Shown here: positions 40,222 to 49,501 of the stretch, one piece after another
How positions within the stretch are numbered: the stretch's first letter is position 1
Layout: every line of letters begins with the position of its first letter
NCBI GenBank assembly: GCA_012510495.1
Contig: JAAZHX010000292.1
Coordinates: 21,491 to 85,490 of the forward strand
Length of the DNA stretch: 64,000 bases
Direction: 5' to 3'
DNA from: Smithella sp.
GTDB taxonomy: Bacteria > Desulfobacterota > Syntrophia > Syntrophales > Smithellaceae
Translations under genes and position numbers: made by a program
The notes under the pieces: model-generated
Told to the model about the DNA's origin: nothing
The model's input: the letters and a program-made list of their open reading frames with translations, nothing else
Database searches by the model: none

Positions 40222-40302
40222 AAAGTGTACCACCCGGAGAGTAGTCAGGTTATGGTAGCATCCCATTTGGAAGGGGGTGATACCGATGATCTCTTGGGAC
40301 TC

Positions 40303-41235
40303 TTATAGATAAAGCATTCCAGAAATTGCCGGCTTACTTTCATCGTTGCAATATAAATCAAATCTATTGCCTTTTTCTGTTTTGATATTTTTCAGGATCA
40401 GAGTATTGTCGTAATACACAGGACCCTTTAAATAAAAATCGAGCTCCTTTGGCAGAGCAGCTGGGGTTCTTGGACGAGATATTATGCAACTGTCATTAAG
40501 TTCCTCAAGCCAGCTTTTAATACCGTGAGCTATCGGAAGAGATGACACGCATTTTGCTACGACTCGTATCGGCTGGGCAAAATCTCTTTTAAATCCCATT
40601 ACGCGCGCATAGAATGATACATAATGGATACCATTTGTGTCCCCAGATATCCTAGCAAACCTGAATCTGTTCTTAGCAGGGAGATACCATTTGTTTATGA
40701 CAGGGGCATCGTTTATAAGATCAAGTCGAGGTGAGCTATATGAAGCATCTGCAGGACCGAATTTCCCTGGATAAAAATATGTTGTAATGTTTTCCCAAAC
40801 ATTTTCTCCTTTAGAAGAAATAATAGATTTTATGTCAAGTTCTAGCCCTTTAGGAATTATTCGCATAGAGGAATTAAAACAGTCTATATCAATAAGTTCA
40901 TCGGGAAATATGTATCGGTGCATTTTAATACAATTATGTGTATTTAATACTTTGAACATTGATACCGGTATTTCTTTAGAGCTCAATACTTGCATGATAT
41001 ACGGATATACCAGAGTAAATGGGTATAACATATGCAAGCAATCATATTGCTTAATATCGCATACTTTGTGAAAAGCCTCCACATGGGCCTTATTTATGAC
41101 AAAGCCCTTTCTTGAAACATGGATAATCGGGTATTTAACGTCTGAAGAATATGCACTCTTTTTTGTTTTAAAAGCTTTCCATAATATATACAGTGCAGAT
41201 GGTTTATTTTTGAAGATCATTTCAATTTCGTTCAT
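40303..41235 (-). CDS. MaoC-like (double hot-dog) acyl dehydratase/hydratase-like protein
   Basis: Two hot-dog-like halves: AHVEAFHKVCDIKQYDCLHMLYPFTLVYPYIMQVL and FARISGDTNGIHYVSFYARVMGFKRDFAQPIRV. Confidence 0.65.
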   Translation of the reverse strand: MNEIEMIFKNKPSALYILWKAFKTKKSAYSSDVKYPIIHVSRKGFVINKAHVEAFHKVCDIKQYDCLHMLYPFTLVYPYIMQVLSSKEIPVSMFKVLNTHNCIKMHRYIFPDELIDIDCFNSSMRIIPKGLELDIKSIISSKGENVWENITTYFYPGKFGPADASYSSPRLDLINDAPVINKWYLPAKNRFRFARISGDTNGIHYVSFYARVMGFKRDFAQPIRVVAKCVSSLPIAHGIKSWLEELNDSCIISRPRTPAALPKELDFYLKGPVYYDNTLILKNIKTEKGNRFDLYCNDESKPAISGMLYL

Positions 41236-41857
41236 AATTCTTCCCCCATTTTTTTTCTGACGCTAATGCCCGCCAAACTACATCAGAAAGATTACGAACT
41301 GCTTGTTCAATTTTTAAATTTGCTTTTCCTGAATAGTACAACCGTGCGTACTCCTGGCATGGTCCAAAAACCATCGCGATAATGATCTCCCAAGGCAGGG
41401 GTCTAAATGTTCCCTTTTCAATATGCTTGACAAACCAACCTATGACTTTTTTAGAAAAATTTATATTTAGAACATTCAATTGATCATTAGCACCATTTAA
41501 AAAAGTGTAGTGACGTTTTTGAAAGAGAAAGCTTGACCATTCTGGGTTCTTGACAATCCAATTGAGATGATACCGTATGATTGAACTAATACCTCGAAAT
41601 CCATCTTTTTGTTTTTCCAGATTTTTAATCAACCCTGTCTGGTATTCCTTAATACCTTCTAGATACACAGCTGCGGCAAGTTGCTCTTTGCTCTTATAAT
41701 GATGATATACGCTGCCTGTACTGGCTTTCGCTCGCGAACATATATCCAACATGCTAGTTTCAGTGTATCCCTTTTCGGAAAAACACTTCAATGCTGCTTG
41801 AATTATCTCTCTCTTTTTTCCAATTGATCGAAAATGTGTTGAATCTACTAGCTTCAT
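41222..41857 (-). CDS. TetR-family transcriptional regulator
   Basis: KKREIIQAALKCFSEKGYTETSMLDICSRAKASTGSVYHHYKSKEQLAAAVY HTH; overlaps downstream MaoC-like start. Confidence 0.95.
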   Translation of the reverse strand: MKLVDSTHFRSIGKKREIIQAALKCFSEKGYTETSMLDICSRAKASTGSVYHHYKSKEQLAAAVYLEGIKEYQTGLIKNLEKQKDGFRGISSIIRYHLNWIVKNPEWSSFLFQKRHYTFLNGANDQLNVLNINFSKKVIGWFVKHIEKGTFRPLPWEIIIAMVFGPCQEYARLYYSGKANLKIEQAVRNLSDVVWRALASEKKWGKNYERN

Positions 41858-41937
41858 ATCACCTTCTAAAATATTGCTCGACGTCTATCATTATAGAAAT
41901 TAGAGCACTTCCTGCAATAATTTATTATATTCATAAT

Positions 41938-41954
41938 CTAGAATTATATTCTAG
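41938..41954. promoter_or_regulatory. Candidate operator palindrome upstream of tetR-like gene
   Basis: CTAGAAT-TAT-ATTCTAG perfect 7-3-7 palindrome about 80 bp upstream of TetR start in AT-rich DNA. Confidence 0.45.
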
Positions 41955-42084
41955 TCAAGAAAAATGTTATATTGATATCTAGATTAAGTTAGTCCTCCCT
42001 GAAAATGTCATAACATATTGATATTATTATTTGATTATCGAAATATTCTATGTTATAAACTGCCGAAATTTCAGAGAAAGGGAC

Positions 42085-42525
42085 GAGAACCCGGCAAATA
42101 ATTTATGCAACCGAAAGACAAGAGTTTTGCAGAATCCCACGGAGACTTATTCCGGTCGAGCTTGGAACAGATCGTTGATAGCACCCATCCATTGTATGTT
42201 CTGGCCAACAAGATTGATTGAAAGCGATTTGATGTTTCCTTTGCGCCCTGTTTGCGCAGAAGCAAGACAGACCGGCTTTGCCTACCCGACTGGTTGTGGG
42301 TCTTCATTATCTGAAACATGCCTACAATGAGAGTGACGAATCCGTTGTAGCCAGACTGCTGGAGAACCCATACTGGCAGTATTTTTGCGGGTTCAAATAC
42401 TTTCAGCACGAATTGCCAATTGATCCGTCCTCTCTGACCCGGTGGCGCAAGCGCTCCGGGAGTTTTAAGGACTCCCCGAACGCTTGGCTTACCGATTACC
42501 GGATTGATGGGTTGCTAAACTAAAA
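42085..42525 (+). pseudogene. IS5-family transposase N-terminal relic (frameshifted)
   Basis: LPTRLVVGLHYLKHAYNESDESVVARLLENPYWQYFCGFKYFQHELPIDPSSLTRWRKRSG. Confidence 0.8.
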
Positions 42526-42574
42526 GTGCGAAAAATTGTTGACACTACCCAACTCAAGTACTGTTCAGGACAAT

Positions 42575-42715
42575 TTATCGTAGCCGGAAGGATGCCAGAA
42601 GTGATGTGACCCATTACATTGAGATGTTTATAACAGCCATCGTTTGCATTCTTCTTTGGACTACAAAAATCCAAATGAGTATGAAAAGAATTTTATGATG
42701 GCAAAAGCAGCTTAA
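42575..42715 (+). pseudogene. IS3-family OrfB C-terminal relic (frameshifted)
   Basis: SRKDARSDVTHYIEMFITAI then, in another frame, RLHSSLDYKNPNEYEKNFMMAKAA*. Confidence 0.75.
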
Positions 42716-43032
42716 CCGAGTGTCCGTTTTTACTTGACCAGATCATCTGACACCAATGTTCTAATTACCGCCTTTCTGATGGAAGGGGATTAGCAAACGA
42801 CTGGAAAAAGATTCATCTCCTTGATTACTTTAAACGCTTGTGGCAAACTCCAAACGTAATCTTGGGACATGGGGCACCTCCTTAATCTAGATTTGGGCAA
42901 ATCTATTACGTTGGTACCCCTTCCCCTTCTCTGACACAAGATATGATACATTACCTAAACAGGAAAGCGGATTGACTTACGGCGGCGGTTCGCCTATAGT
43001 ACGGCGACTTCCCGGAGAGAAGGAGATTCCCG

Positions 43033-43617
43033 GTGGACATCGCCGCCCTGTATCATTCAGAAATCTTTAAATTTGTCCTGCTGCCGATCCTGATTTTTCT
43101 CGCGCGGATTTGCGACGTCACGCTCGACACGCTGCGCATCATCTATGTCGGGCGGGGAATGAAATTTCTGGCGCCGGTGATCGGCTTCGTGGAAGTGCTG
43201 ATCTGGCTGACCGCGATCACGCAGATCTTCAAGAACCTGTCCAACCCGGTCTGCTATGTGGCCTATGCGGGCGGTTTTGCGATGGGCAACCTGGTCGGCA
43301 TCCTCATTGAAGAAAAAATGGCAATCGGCACCGTGGTGATCCGGACTATCACGCAAAAGAACGCGGAGTTGCTCATCCGCTACCTCAAAGAAAACCGCTA
43401 CGGCGTCACACACGTGGACGCCGAGGGGGCCATGGGACAGGTAAAGATTATTTTTACCATCGCCAAAAGGAAGGACATCGATTCCGTGCTAAAAATTATC
43501 CGCGGCTGCAATCCGCTGGCGTTTTATACGATTGAAGATGTTCGTTCCGTCCGCAAGGGGGTCTTTCCTCTCGTCAAATCCCCGGACAGCAAGCCCAGAC
43601 CGTCCGTGGACAAATAG
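43033..43617 (+). CDS. UPF0316/DUF2179 membrane protein
   Basis: RICDVTLDTLRIIYVGRGMKFLAPVIGFVEVLIWLTAITQIF...AYAGGFAMGNLVGILIEEKMAIG. Confidence 0.85.
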   Translation: MDIAALYHSEIFKFVLLPILIFLARICDVTLDTLRIIYVGRGMKFLAPVIGFVEVLIWLTAITQIFKNLSNPVCYVAYAGGFAMGNLVGILIEEKMAIGTVVIRTITQKNAELLIRYLKENRYGVTHVDAEGAMGQVKIIFTIAKRKDIDSVLKIIRGCNPLAFYTIEDVRSVRKGVFPLVKSPDSKPRPSVDK

Positions 43618-43977
43618 GCGGGCAGCGCCAGGGATGCCAAAAGTTGATTGGCGGAACCGAAGATCGGCCAGATTGACGCTGACGCCTCTTTTATACACCA
43701 GCCAGCCGATGACCGCCCACAGCCAGACGGGCAGATAACCGAACAGCAGGGCGACGGTAGGCCCGATAATCGGCCCGTCCTCGGCAATGCTGGCAAAATG
43801 ATTCCCGAACAGAATCACGGGCTTGGTCGGTGCATAGTCGCAATCGTCCCTGAGCGCGCAGGCCGGCGTGGGCTGGTTGTCGTTTTCGTTAAAAAGCTTT
43901 GCGATAAAACGGGTATAAAAGCGATACGCCAGAAAGAACAAAACCACCGCCACAATCAACAGCACAGTAACATTCAT
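43618..43977 (-). pseudogene. Internally deleted CstA (carbon starvation/peptide transporter) relic
   Basis: N-terminal FGNHFASIAEDGPIIGPTVALLFGYLPVWLWAVIG joined out of frame to C-terminal IWPIFGSANQLLASLALPAYL. Confidence 0.75.
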
Positions 43978-44236
43978 AACCTTCTCCTCAGTACCGCACG
44001 GAATGGATGGTCGCCGCCATTTTTTGTTGATTCATGAAGCTCTGTTCCTCCGCAGGACGCCGGAATCATACACCTTGTTTTTGGGGTTTCAAGAAAATTC
44101 GGCAGGCGGCGCTTTGCCTGGCGGCCGGTTGCTGTTTCTTCTTGACACGCTTTTGCGTTCTTTCTATAGTGCCCGCGGCACTTTTTTAACCGGTTTCCTG
44201 AAAATCTTTAAAATCAATATCGAAGGAGGATAGGAC

Positions 44237-45019
44237 ATGGCTTTTGAGTATGAAAAACTGGCGGTGGAACAAGACGGTATGGTTGTGGTGGCGGCCATCA
44301 ATCATCCGCCCGCAAACGCAATGGCACAGGGGGTTTTACGGGATTTAAACGATCTTTTGGACAAATGCGAAAAAGACGACAATGTGCGCGTCATCATTAT
44401 TACCGGCACCGGTCCGAAATGCTTTTCGGCGGGAGCGGACATTACCGAGTTTGCCGATCTCCAGTCGGGCAAAGTGCCCCAGTACGACGGCAACGACGTG
44501 TATTTCAAAATTGAAAATTACCCGAAGATCGTTATTGCAGCCATTCAGGGTCTGGCCCTGGGCGGAGGCCTGGAACTGGCCTGCTCCTGCCATTTGAGAA
44601 TCATGGCGGAAGAAGCGGTAGTGGGCCTTCCCGAAGTGAAGCTGGGTTTGAACCCCGGCTGGGGCGGAACCCAGAGACTGCCCCGCTATATCGGCAAAAC
44701 CAAGGCTCTGGAACTGATGCTCACCGGCGATTTCATGCCGGCCAAAGACGCCCTGGCGCTGGGATTGCTCAACAAGGTAGTCCCGCAGGCTGAAGTGCTG
44801 GAAGCCGCCAAGAAACTGGCCAAAAAGCTGGCGGGCGGCGCTCCTGTGGCGCAGCGCGAGATCATGAAGGCCGTTCGCCTGGGATTGGAAGGCACCCTTT
44901 ACGACGGCGTCACCAAAATTGAGAAAGCCGCCTTCCAGACCCTGCTGGTCACCGAAGATTTCAAAGAAGGCTCCAGGGCGTTTCTGGAAAAGAGGCAGGC
45001 CCGGTTCAAAGGCCGCTGA
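44237..45019 (+). CDS. Enoyl-CoA hydratase/isomerase (crotonase) family protein
   Basis: FSAGADITEFADLQ, IQGLALGGGLELACSCHLRI, LPEVKLGLNPGWGGTQRLPR. Confidence 0.93.
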   Translation: MAFEYEKLAVEQDGMVVVAAINHPPANAMAQGVLRDLNDLLDKCEKDDNVRVIIITGTGPKCFSAGADITEFADLQSGKVPQYDGNDVYFKIENYPKIVIAAIQGLALGGGLELACSCHLRIMAEEAVVGLPEVKLGLNPGWGGTQRLPRYIGKTKALELMLTGDFMPAKDALALGLLNKVVPQAEVLEAAKKLAKKLAGGAPVAQREIMKAVRLGLEGTLYDGVTKIEKAAFQTLLVTEDFKEGSRAFLEKRQARFKGR

Positions 45020-45039
45020 CGAAGAGACGCGAAAAGTGC

Positions 45040-45070
45040 AAAACGGCGACCGTCCGGGCTGCCGTTTTTT
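45040..45070 (+). terminator. Probable terminator after crotonase gene
   Basis: AAAACGGC...GCCGTTTTTT stem plus T tract. Confidence 0.65.
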
Positions 45071-45094
45071 ATGCGCCCTGAACGCACAACAAAA

Positions 45095-45126
45095 GAGGGG
45101 CGGCCTTCACAAGAATGCCGCCCCTC
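45095..45126. terminator. Strong hairpin, possible bidirectional terminator
   Basis: GAGGGGCGGC / GCCGCCCCTC perfect 10-bp stem, 12-nt loop, flanked by A and T runs. Confidence 0.5.
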
Positions 45127-45494
45127 CCTTTCAACCTTCAGCCTCGTATAATACTCCCCAAAAACTGGACAGGTGAATAAGGTGCATGTTAGTCTGCCAT
45201 GGTTGAGAAGGAGAAAGAAATGGAAATGCCCAATAATTTCTTACCTAAAAAAACAATTCTTGATAAAGGCGCGATTTATAAATTGTTTTAAAGTGTTACG
45301 CTATGTTTTACTTTTTACAAAACCGTCATCCTTTAGCCTTCGGTCTTCAGCCTGACAGCCCCTCAGCCTATTATTTCATTGACTTGTACCTGTTTTTTTC
45401 TGTATATTCCGGACACAGAGGTTGCCCGTCCTGACCAAGGGGGGGGTATCAAAATCCGGCGCGGATCATAGAATCATCAACAGGAAGACAAACT

Positions 45495-47168
45495 ATCAAT
45501 AAAATATTCGGCAATACTTCAGGCCTCGGCGCCCAGCAAATCAAATCCCTGGAACGGCTTTACCGGCGCGGCATTCCGCCGGAAAGCCTGATCAGCCATG
45601 ATCTTGCCCGGGAGATTTCATTTTTGTCCGGCTCGCTCAACCGGCAGATCGGCCTGCTGATTAACCGCAAAGGCGAGATCAGCATGGTCATCCTGGGCGA
45701 CCACAGGGGCATCTTCATCCCCGGCCTGGATGCTTTTCGCGCGGCGTCCACCCGCTTCAAGGGCCTGCGCCTGATCCACACGCATTTGAACGGCGCAGGC
45801 CTCTCGCCGGAGGATCTGACGGACCTGTCCCATCTGCGCCTGGATATGATAGGCGCTCTTCAGGTTCAGGAAGACGGCTCGCCCGGCAAGCTTTTCTGGG
45901 CGCATCTGATTCCCGAAAATCCGCAGGGCGCCTACTGGTTGATCCATGATCCCCAAGAACCGCACCGGATGAACCTCAACTTTTTATCTTTTATCACGGC
46001 GCTGGAAGACGAGTTTGCCCGCCGGCAGAAAAGCCGGCGAATTGACGCGGCGGAAAAAGCCATCCTGGTCCGGGTGGAAAAAAATCCCCCGGGAGACGCG
46101 GAAGCCTCGCTGGAAGAACTTCGGCAACTGGCTTCCACCTGCGGGGTGGAGGTTTTTGACGCACAGATTCAATACCGTGCGCAGCCGGATCCGAAATACC
46201 TGGTCGGCCGGGGCAAACTGTCGGACATTGATCTTCGGGCCACCCAAATCGGCGCAAACCTGCTCATCTTTGATCACGAACTGACGCCCGCGCAGGCGCG
46301 CTCCATCGGCGATTTTACCGGCCTGAAAATTATCGACCGCACGCAGGTGATTCTGGATATCTTTGCCCGTCGCGCGCACAGCCGCGAAGGAAAAATTCAG
46401 GTAGAGCTGGCGCAGCTCAAATATCTGCTGCCGCGCCTGGCGCACAAGGACACGTCGCTTTCCCGTCTGGCGGGAGGCATCGGCGGCGTGGGACCGGGCG
46501 AAACCAAGCTGGAAATCGACCGCCGCCGGATCCGTGAGCGCATCCACCGGCTGGAAAAGGATTTGAAATCCGTGGCCAGGTCGCACGGCCAGCGAAGGGG
46601 ACGGAGGGAAAAATCAGGCCTGCCGGTGATTTCCATTGTCGGCTACACCAACGCGGGCAAGTCCACGCTGCTCAATACCCTGACGAAAAGCGCCGTCCTG
46701 GCGGAAGACAAACTGTTTGCCACGCTCGATACGAAAAGCGCGAGACTGCGGTTTCCGCAAGACACGGAAGCCATCATTACCGACACCGTCGGGTTTATCC
46801 GGAACCTGCCCCGGCAATTGTTCAGCGCTTTTAGGGCAACGCTGGACGAGCTTCAGGAAGCGGATTTGCTCCTGCACGTCATTGATGTGAGCAGCAGCCG
46901 GTTTGAAGAACAGATATCGGCGGTCGAAAACATTCTGGAAGAGCTGGAAATCCACGACAAGCCGGGCATACGCGTTTTCAACAAGTCCGACCGCTTTCCC
47001 GACAAGGAACTTCTGCAAACCCTCTGCCGGCGCTTTGACGCCGTGGCCGTATCCGCCCCGGACAAAACGTCTCTCTTCGGACTGCTCCAAAAGATTGAAG
47101 CGGCGCTCCCTGACAAAAACTTTTCAGGCCGGAGAAATTATGATAGTGAGGCGGGGGATAGTGGATAG
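45495..47168 (+). CDS. hflX: GTPase HflX (start codon uncertain)
   Basis: Homology extends upstream of supplied ORF: NTSGLGAQQIKSLERLYRRGIPPESLISHDLAREISFLSGSLNRQIGLL; GYTNAGKSTLLNTLT; DTVGFIRNLP. Confidence 0.9.
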   Translation: MNKIFGNTSGLGAQQIKSLERLYRRGIPPESLISHDLAREISFLSGSLNRQIGLLINRKGEISMVILGDHRGIFIPGLDAFRAASTRFKGLRLIHTHLNGAGLSPEDLTDLSHLRLDMIGALQVQEDGSPGKLFWAHLIPENPQGAYWLIHDPQEPHRMNLNFLSFITALEDEFARRQKSRRIDAAEKAILVRVEKNPPGDAEASLEELRQLASTCGVEVFDAQIQYRAQPDPKYLVGRGKLSDIDLRATQIGANLLIFDHELTPAQARSIGDFTGLKIIDRTQVILDIFARRAHSREGKIQVELAQLKYLLPRLAHKDTSLSRLAGGIGGVGPGETKLEIDRRRIRERIHRLEKDLKSVARSHGQRRGRREKSGLPVISIVGYTNAGKSTLLNTLTKSAVLAEDKLFATLDTKSARLRFPQDTEAIITDTVGFIRNLPRQLFSAFRATLDELQEADLLLHVIDVSSSRFEEQISAVENILEELEIHDKPGIRVFNKSDRFPDKELLQTLCRRFDAVAVSAPDKTSLFGLLQKIEAALPDKNFSGRRNYDSEAGDSG

Positions 47169-47344
47169 TGGATAGTGGCTGGTGGATGTAGCACGGAAGG
47201 AACGCTCGCGAGTGTTCCCTGCTGGAGCATGCGGGATTGTCGAGGGGTGAACCAACCAAATCATAAGTGCAAGGCAATGAGGGATGGGCGACAAGTAAAA
47301 ACCTGTCCCGGTGAGCTTGCCTAACCATGAAGGGAAAAGGAAAA

Positions 47345-49297
47345 ATGCTGAAAACAAGATACGTCATCGTTGTTTGGGCTGTCGTGTTTTTTGCGGCGAA
47401 TGTTTTGGCGGCCGAAAAATCGATTACCATCGTGCACACCAATGACATGCACTCGCATTTCCAGGGCTTTTCGCCGGAAATTGACTATCAGCCCTTCAAA
47501 GTCAACGCCGATGAGACCGTCGGCGGCTGGTCGCGCGTGGCCGCCGTCATCCAAAAAATCAAAAGAGAAAAATCCAATCCCGTCTTGGTCGTGGATGCGG
47601 GCGATTACACCATGGGATCGTTTTTTCACATGCTGAACCGGGAGGAGGCTTTTGAACTTCGCCTGCTGAAAGACATGGGCTATGACGTCGTTGCGCTGGG
47701 CAACCATGAATTCGATCTCAAGCCGACGGGCTTGGCCGCCACCCTCCGGACAGCCAAAGCCAGGGGCGGCGCGCCTCAGATTGTTTTCGCCAACGCTGTA
47801 TTTGACCGCCAAAAGCCGCAGCTGGCGGATCTGGAAGACGCGTTTTCGGAAGCCGGCGTAAAAAGCCATACGATTCTGGAGCGCGGCGGACTGAAGATCG
47901 GCGTCTTCGGAATTCTGGGAAAAGACGCCATCGAGGTCTCGCCTTTCGCCAAACCCCTGAAATTCCGCGATCCCATTCAAACGGCTCAGGAAATGGTGAA
48001 TATCCTCCGGGACCGGGAAAAAGCGGACTTGGTGATCTGTCTGTCGCACAGCGGACTCCGCGACAACCCCAAAAAATCAGAAGACCAAATCCTGGCCGCG
48101 GAAGTCAGGGGCATTGACGTTATCGTGAGCGGGCACACGCACACCAACCTGGAAAAACCGATTCTCGTCAACGATACGATCATCGTCCAGGCCGGGAGTT
48201 ACGGAAGATTCGTCGGCGTTCTGGACATCATACAGGAGGCAGGCCGGACGACGCTGAAAGACTACACCCTCGTCCCCGCCAACAGTTCCGTTGCCGGAGA
48301 CCCAAAAATTCAGAAGACAATCGACGCCTTCAAACAGCAGTTGAACGCGCGGCTCCTGAATCCGAAAAATTTGTCTTACGATCAGATCGTCGCTGAAACC
48401 GCGTGGGATTTGAAGATCGATGCAACGGAATCGCCGCTGGGCAATCTGCTGGCCGATTCCATTCGCTGGTCCGTCAACCGGGTTTCGTTCGATCCCAATG
48501 ACCCGACAAGCGCCGTGGTGGTCGCCGTCGAATCCAACGGCGTCATCCGGGACTGGCTGCTGCGGGGAAAAACCGGAATGATCACCGTAGGCGATTTGTT
48601 CCGCACGATTCCGCTGGGCATCGGCGTGGACGATACCATGGGCTACCCGCTGATTTCCTTTTACCTGTACGGCTATGAACTCAAAAGAGCGCTGGAAATT
48701 CTGACCAGCGTCCGGCCGCTCAAGAGCAATGACGACTATTATCTGCAAGTCTCCGGACTCCGCTTTACCTACAATCCCCGCCGGGTCTATTTCGACCGTG
48801 TCACCGCCATAGAAATCGGCGGCGAGGAAGAAGGATACCGGCCTTTGGATTATAGCCGGTCCAACCGGCAACTTTACCGGGTTGCCGCCAATATTTACAA
48901 TGCGACGTTTTTAAAAATCGTGGGCCGGTTTACCTATTCGCTTTTGGAAATCGCTCCGAAAGACAAAAACGGTAAACCTCTGGAAAATCTCTCCGAGGCG
49001 CTCGTTGACGCAGATCCTTCTGTGCCCGGCATCCAGGAGCTGAAAGAATGGGAAGGCGTTCTCCGGTATGTCCAGTCCTTTCCGGACGTCAACGGCAACG
49101 GCATCCCTGATCTGCCGGAAAAATATTCCGGCAAACTCGGACGTATCGTGGAGAGGCCCAGTTGCAATCCGGTTCATCTGTTTGCAAGGCCCGCCACTCC
49201 GACGGTGATTGTGCTGGCCGCCGCGGGCGTTGTTTTATTGTTGATTGTTGCAGCGGTTATGGTAAGAAAAGGTCGAAGGCGGAAGGCGGAAAACTGA
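47345..49297 (+). CDS. 5'-nucleotidase / metallophosphoesterase (UshA-like), membrane anchored
   Basis: ITIVHTNDMHSHFQGF, VDAGDYTMGSFF, ALGNHEFD, SGHTHTNLEKP; C-terminal TM helix. Confidence 0.92.
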   Translation: MLKTRYVIVVWAVVFFAANVLAAEKSITIVHTNDMHSHFQGFSPEIDYQPFKVNADETVGGWSRVAAVIQKIKREKSNPVLVVDAGDYTMGSFFHMLNREEAFELRLLKDMGYDVVALGNHEFDLKPTGLAATLRTAKARGGAPQIVFANAVFDRQKPQLADLEDAFSEAGVKSHTILERGGLKIGVFGILGKDAIEVSPFAKPLKFRDPIQTAQEMVNILRDREKADLVICLSHSGLRDNPKKSEDQILAAEVRGIDVIVSGHTHTNLEKPILVNDTIIVQAGSYGRFVGVLDIIQEAGRTTLKDYTLVPANSSVAGDPKIQKTIDAFKQQLNARLLNPKNLSYDQIVAETAWDLKIDATESPLGNLLADSIRWSVNRVSFDPNDPTSAVVVAVESNGVIRDWLLRGKTGMITVGDLFRTIPLGIGVDDTMGYPLISFYLYGYELKRALEILTSVRPLKSNDDYYLQVSGLRFTYNPRRVYFDRVTAIEIGGEEEGYRPLDYSRSNRQLYRVAANIYNATFLKIVGRFTYSLLEIAPKDKNGKPLENLSEALVDADPSVPGIQELKEWEGVLRYVQSFPDVNGNGIPDLPEKYSGKLGRIVERPSCNPVHLFARPATPTVIVLAAAGVVLLLIVAAVMVRKGRRRKAEN

Positions 49298-49455
49298 AGA
49301 TTGCATTCGGTTTCTTAAGAGAACTGCGTTATCAGTTGAATTTATCCCAGCGGCTGGGCTTCCTGAAAAATGGAGCATTATTAAGTATTGAACCAAAAGT
49401 TACTGAAACTGAAAAAGTGCTGAACGGCTTGATCAAATCTTTGCAAAGAGATTAA
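49288..49455 (+). pseudogene. C-terminal fragment of a four-helix bundle (23S rRNA IVP-like) protein
   Basis: GKLKIAFGFLRELRYQLNLSQRLGFLKN...ETEKVLNGLIKSLQRD without the N-terminal half. Confidence 0.7.
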
Positions 49456-49501
49456 TGTTCCACCTTCAGTCTTCAGCCTAACCCCCTCAGGATGTTTTAA
49501 C

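Larger units (their letters stand above)
39153..42572. mobile_element. 3.4-kb segment bounded by a perfect 23-bp inverted repeat (composite island / IS graveyard)
   Basis: TGTCCTGAACAGTACTTGAGTTG at 39153..39175; exact reverse complement CAACTCAAGTACTGTTCAGGACA at 42550..42572. Confidence 0.65.

Noticed and set aside
42840-43020. Possible further IS end around the ACCCCTTCCCCTTC stretch before the UPF0316 gene
   Set aside because: No matching inverted partner or coding relic could be identified
45173-45355. 60-aa AT-rich ORF in the crotonase-hflX gap
   Set aside because: Lys/Arg/Phe-rich, no family resemblance; more likely mobile-element debris or chance ORF
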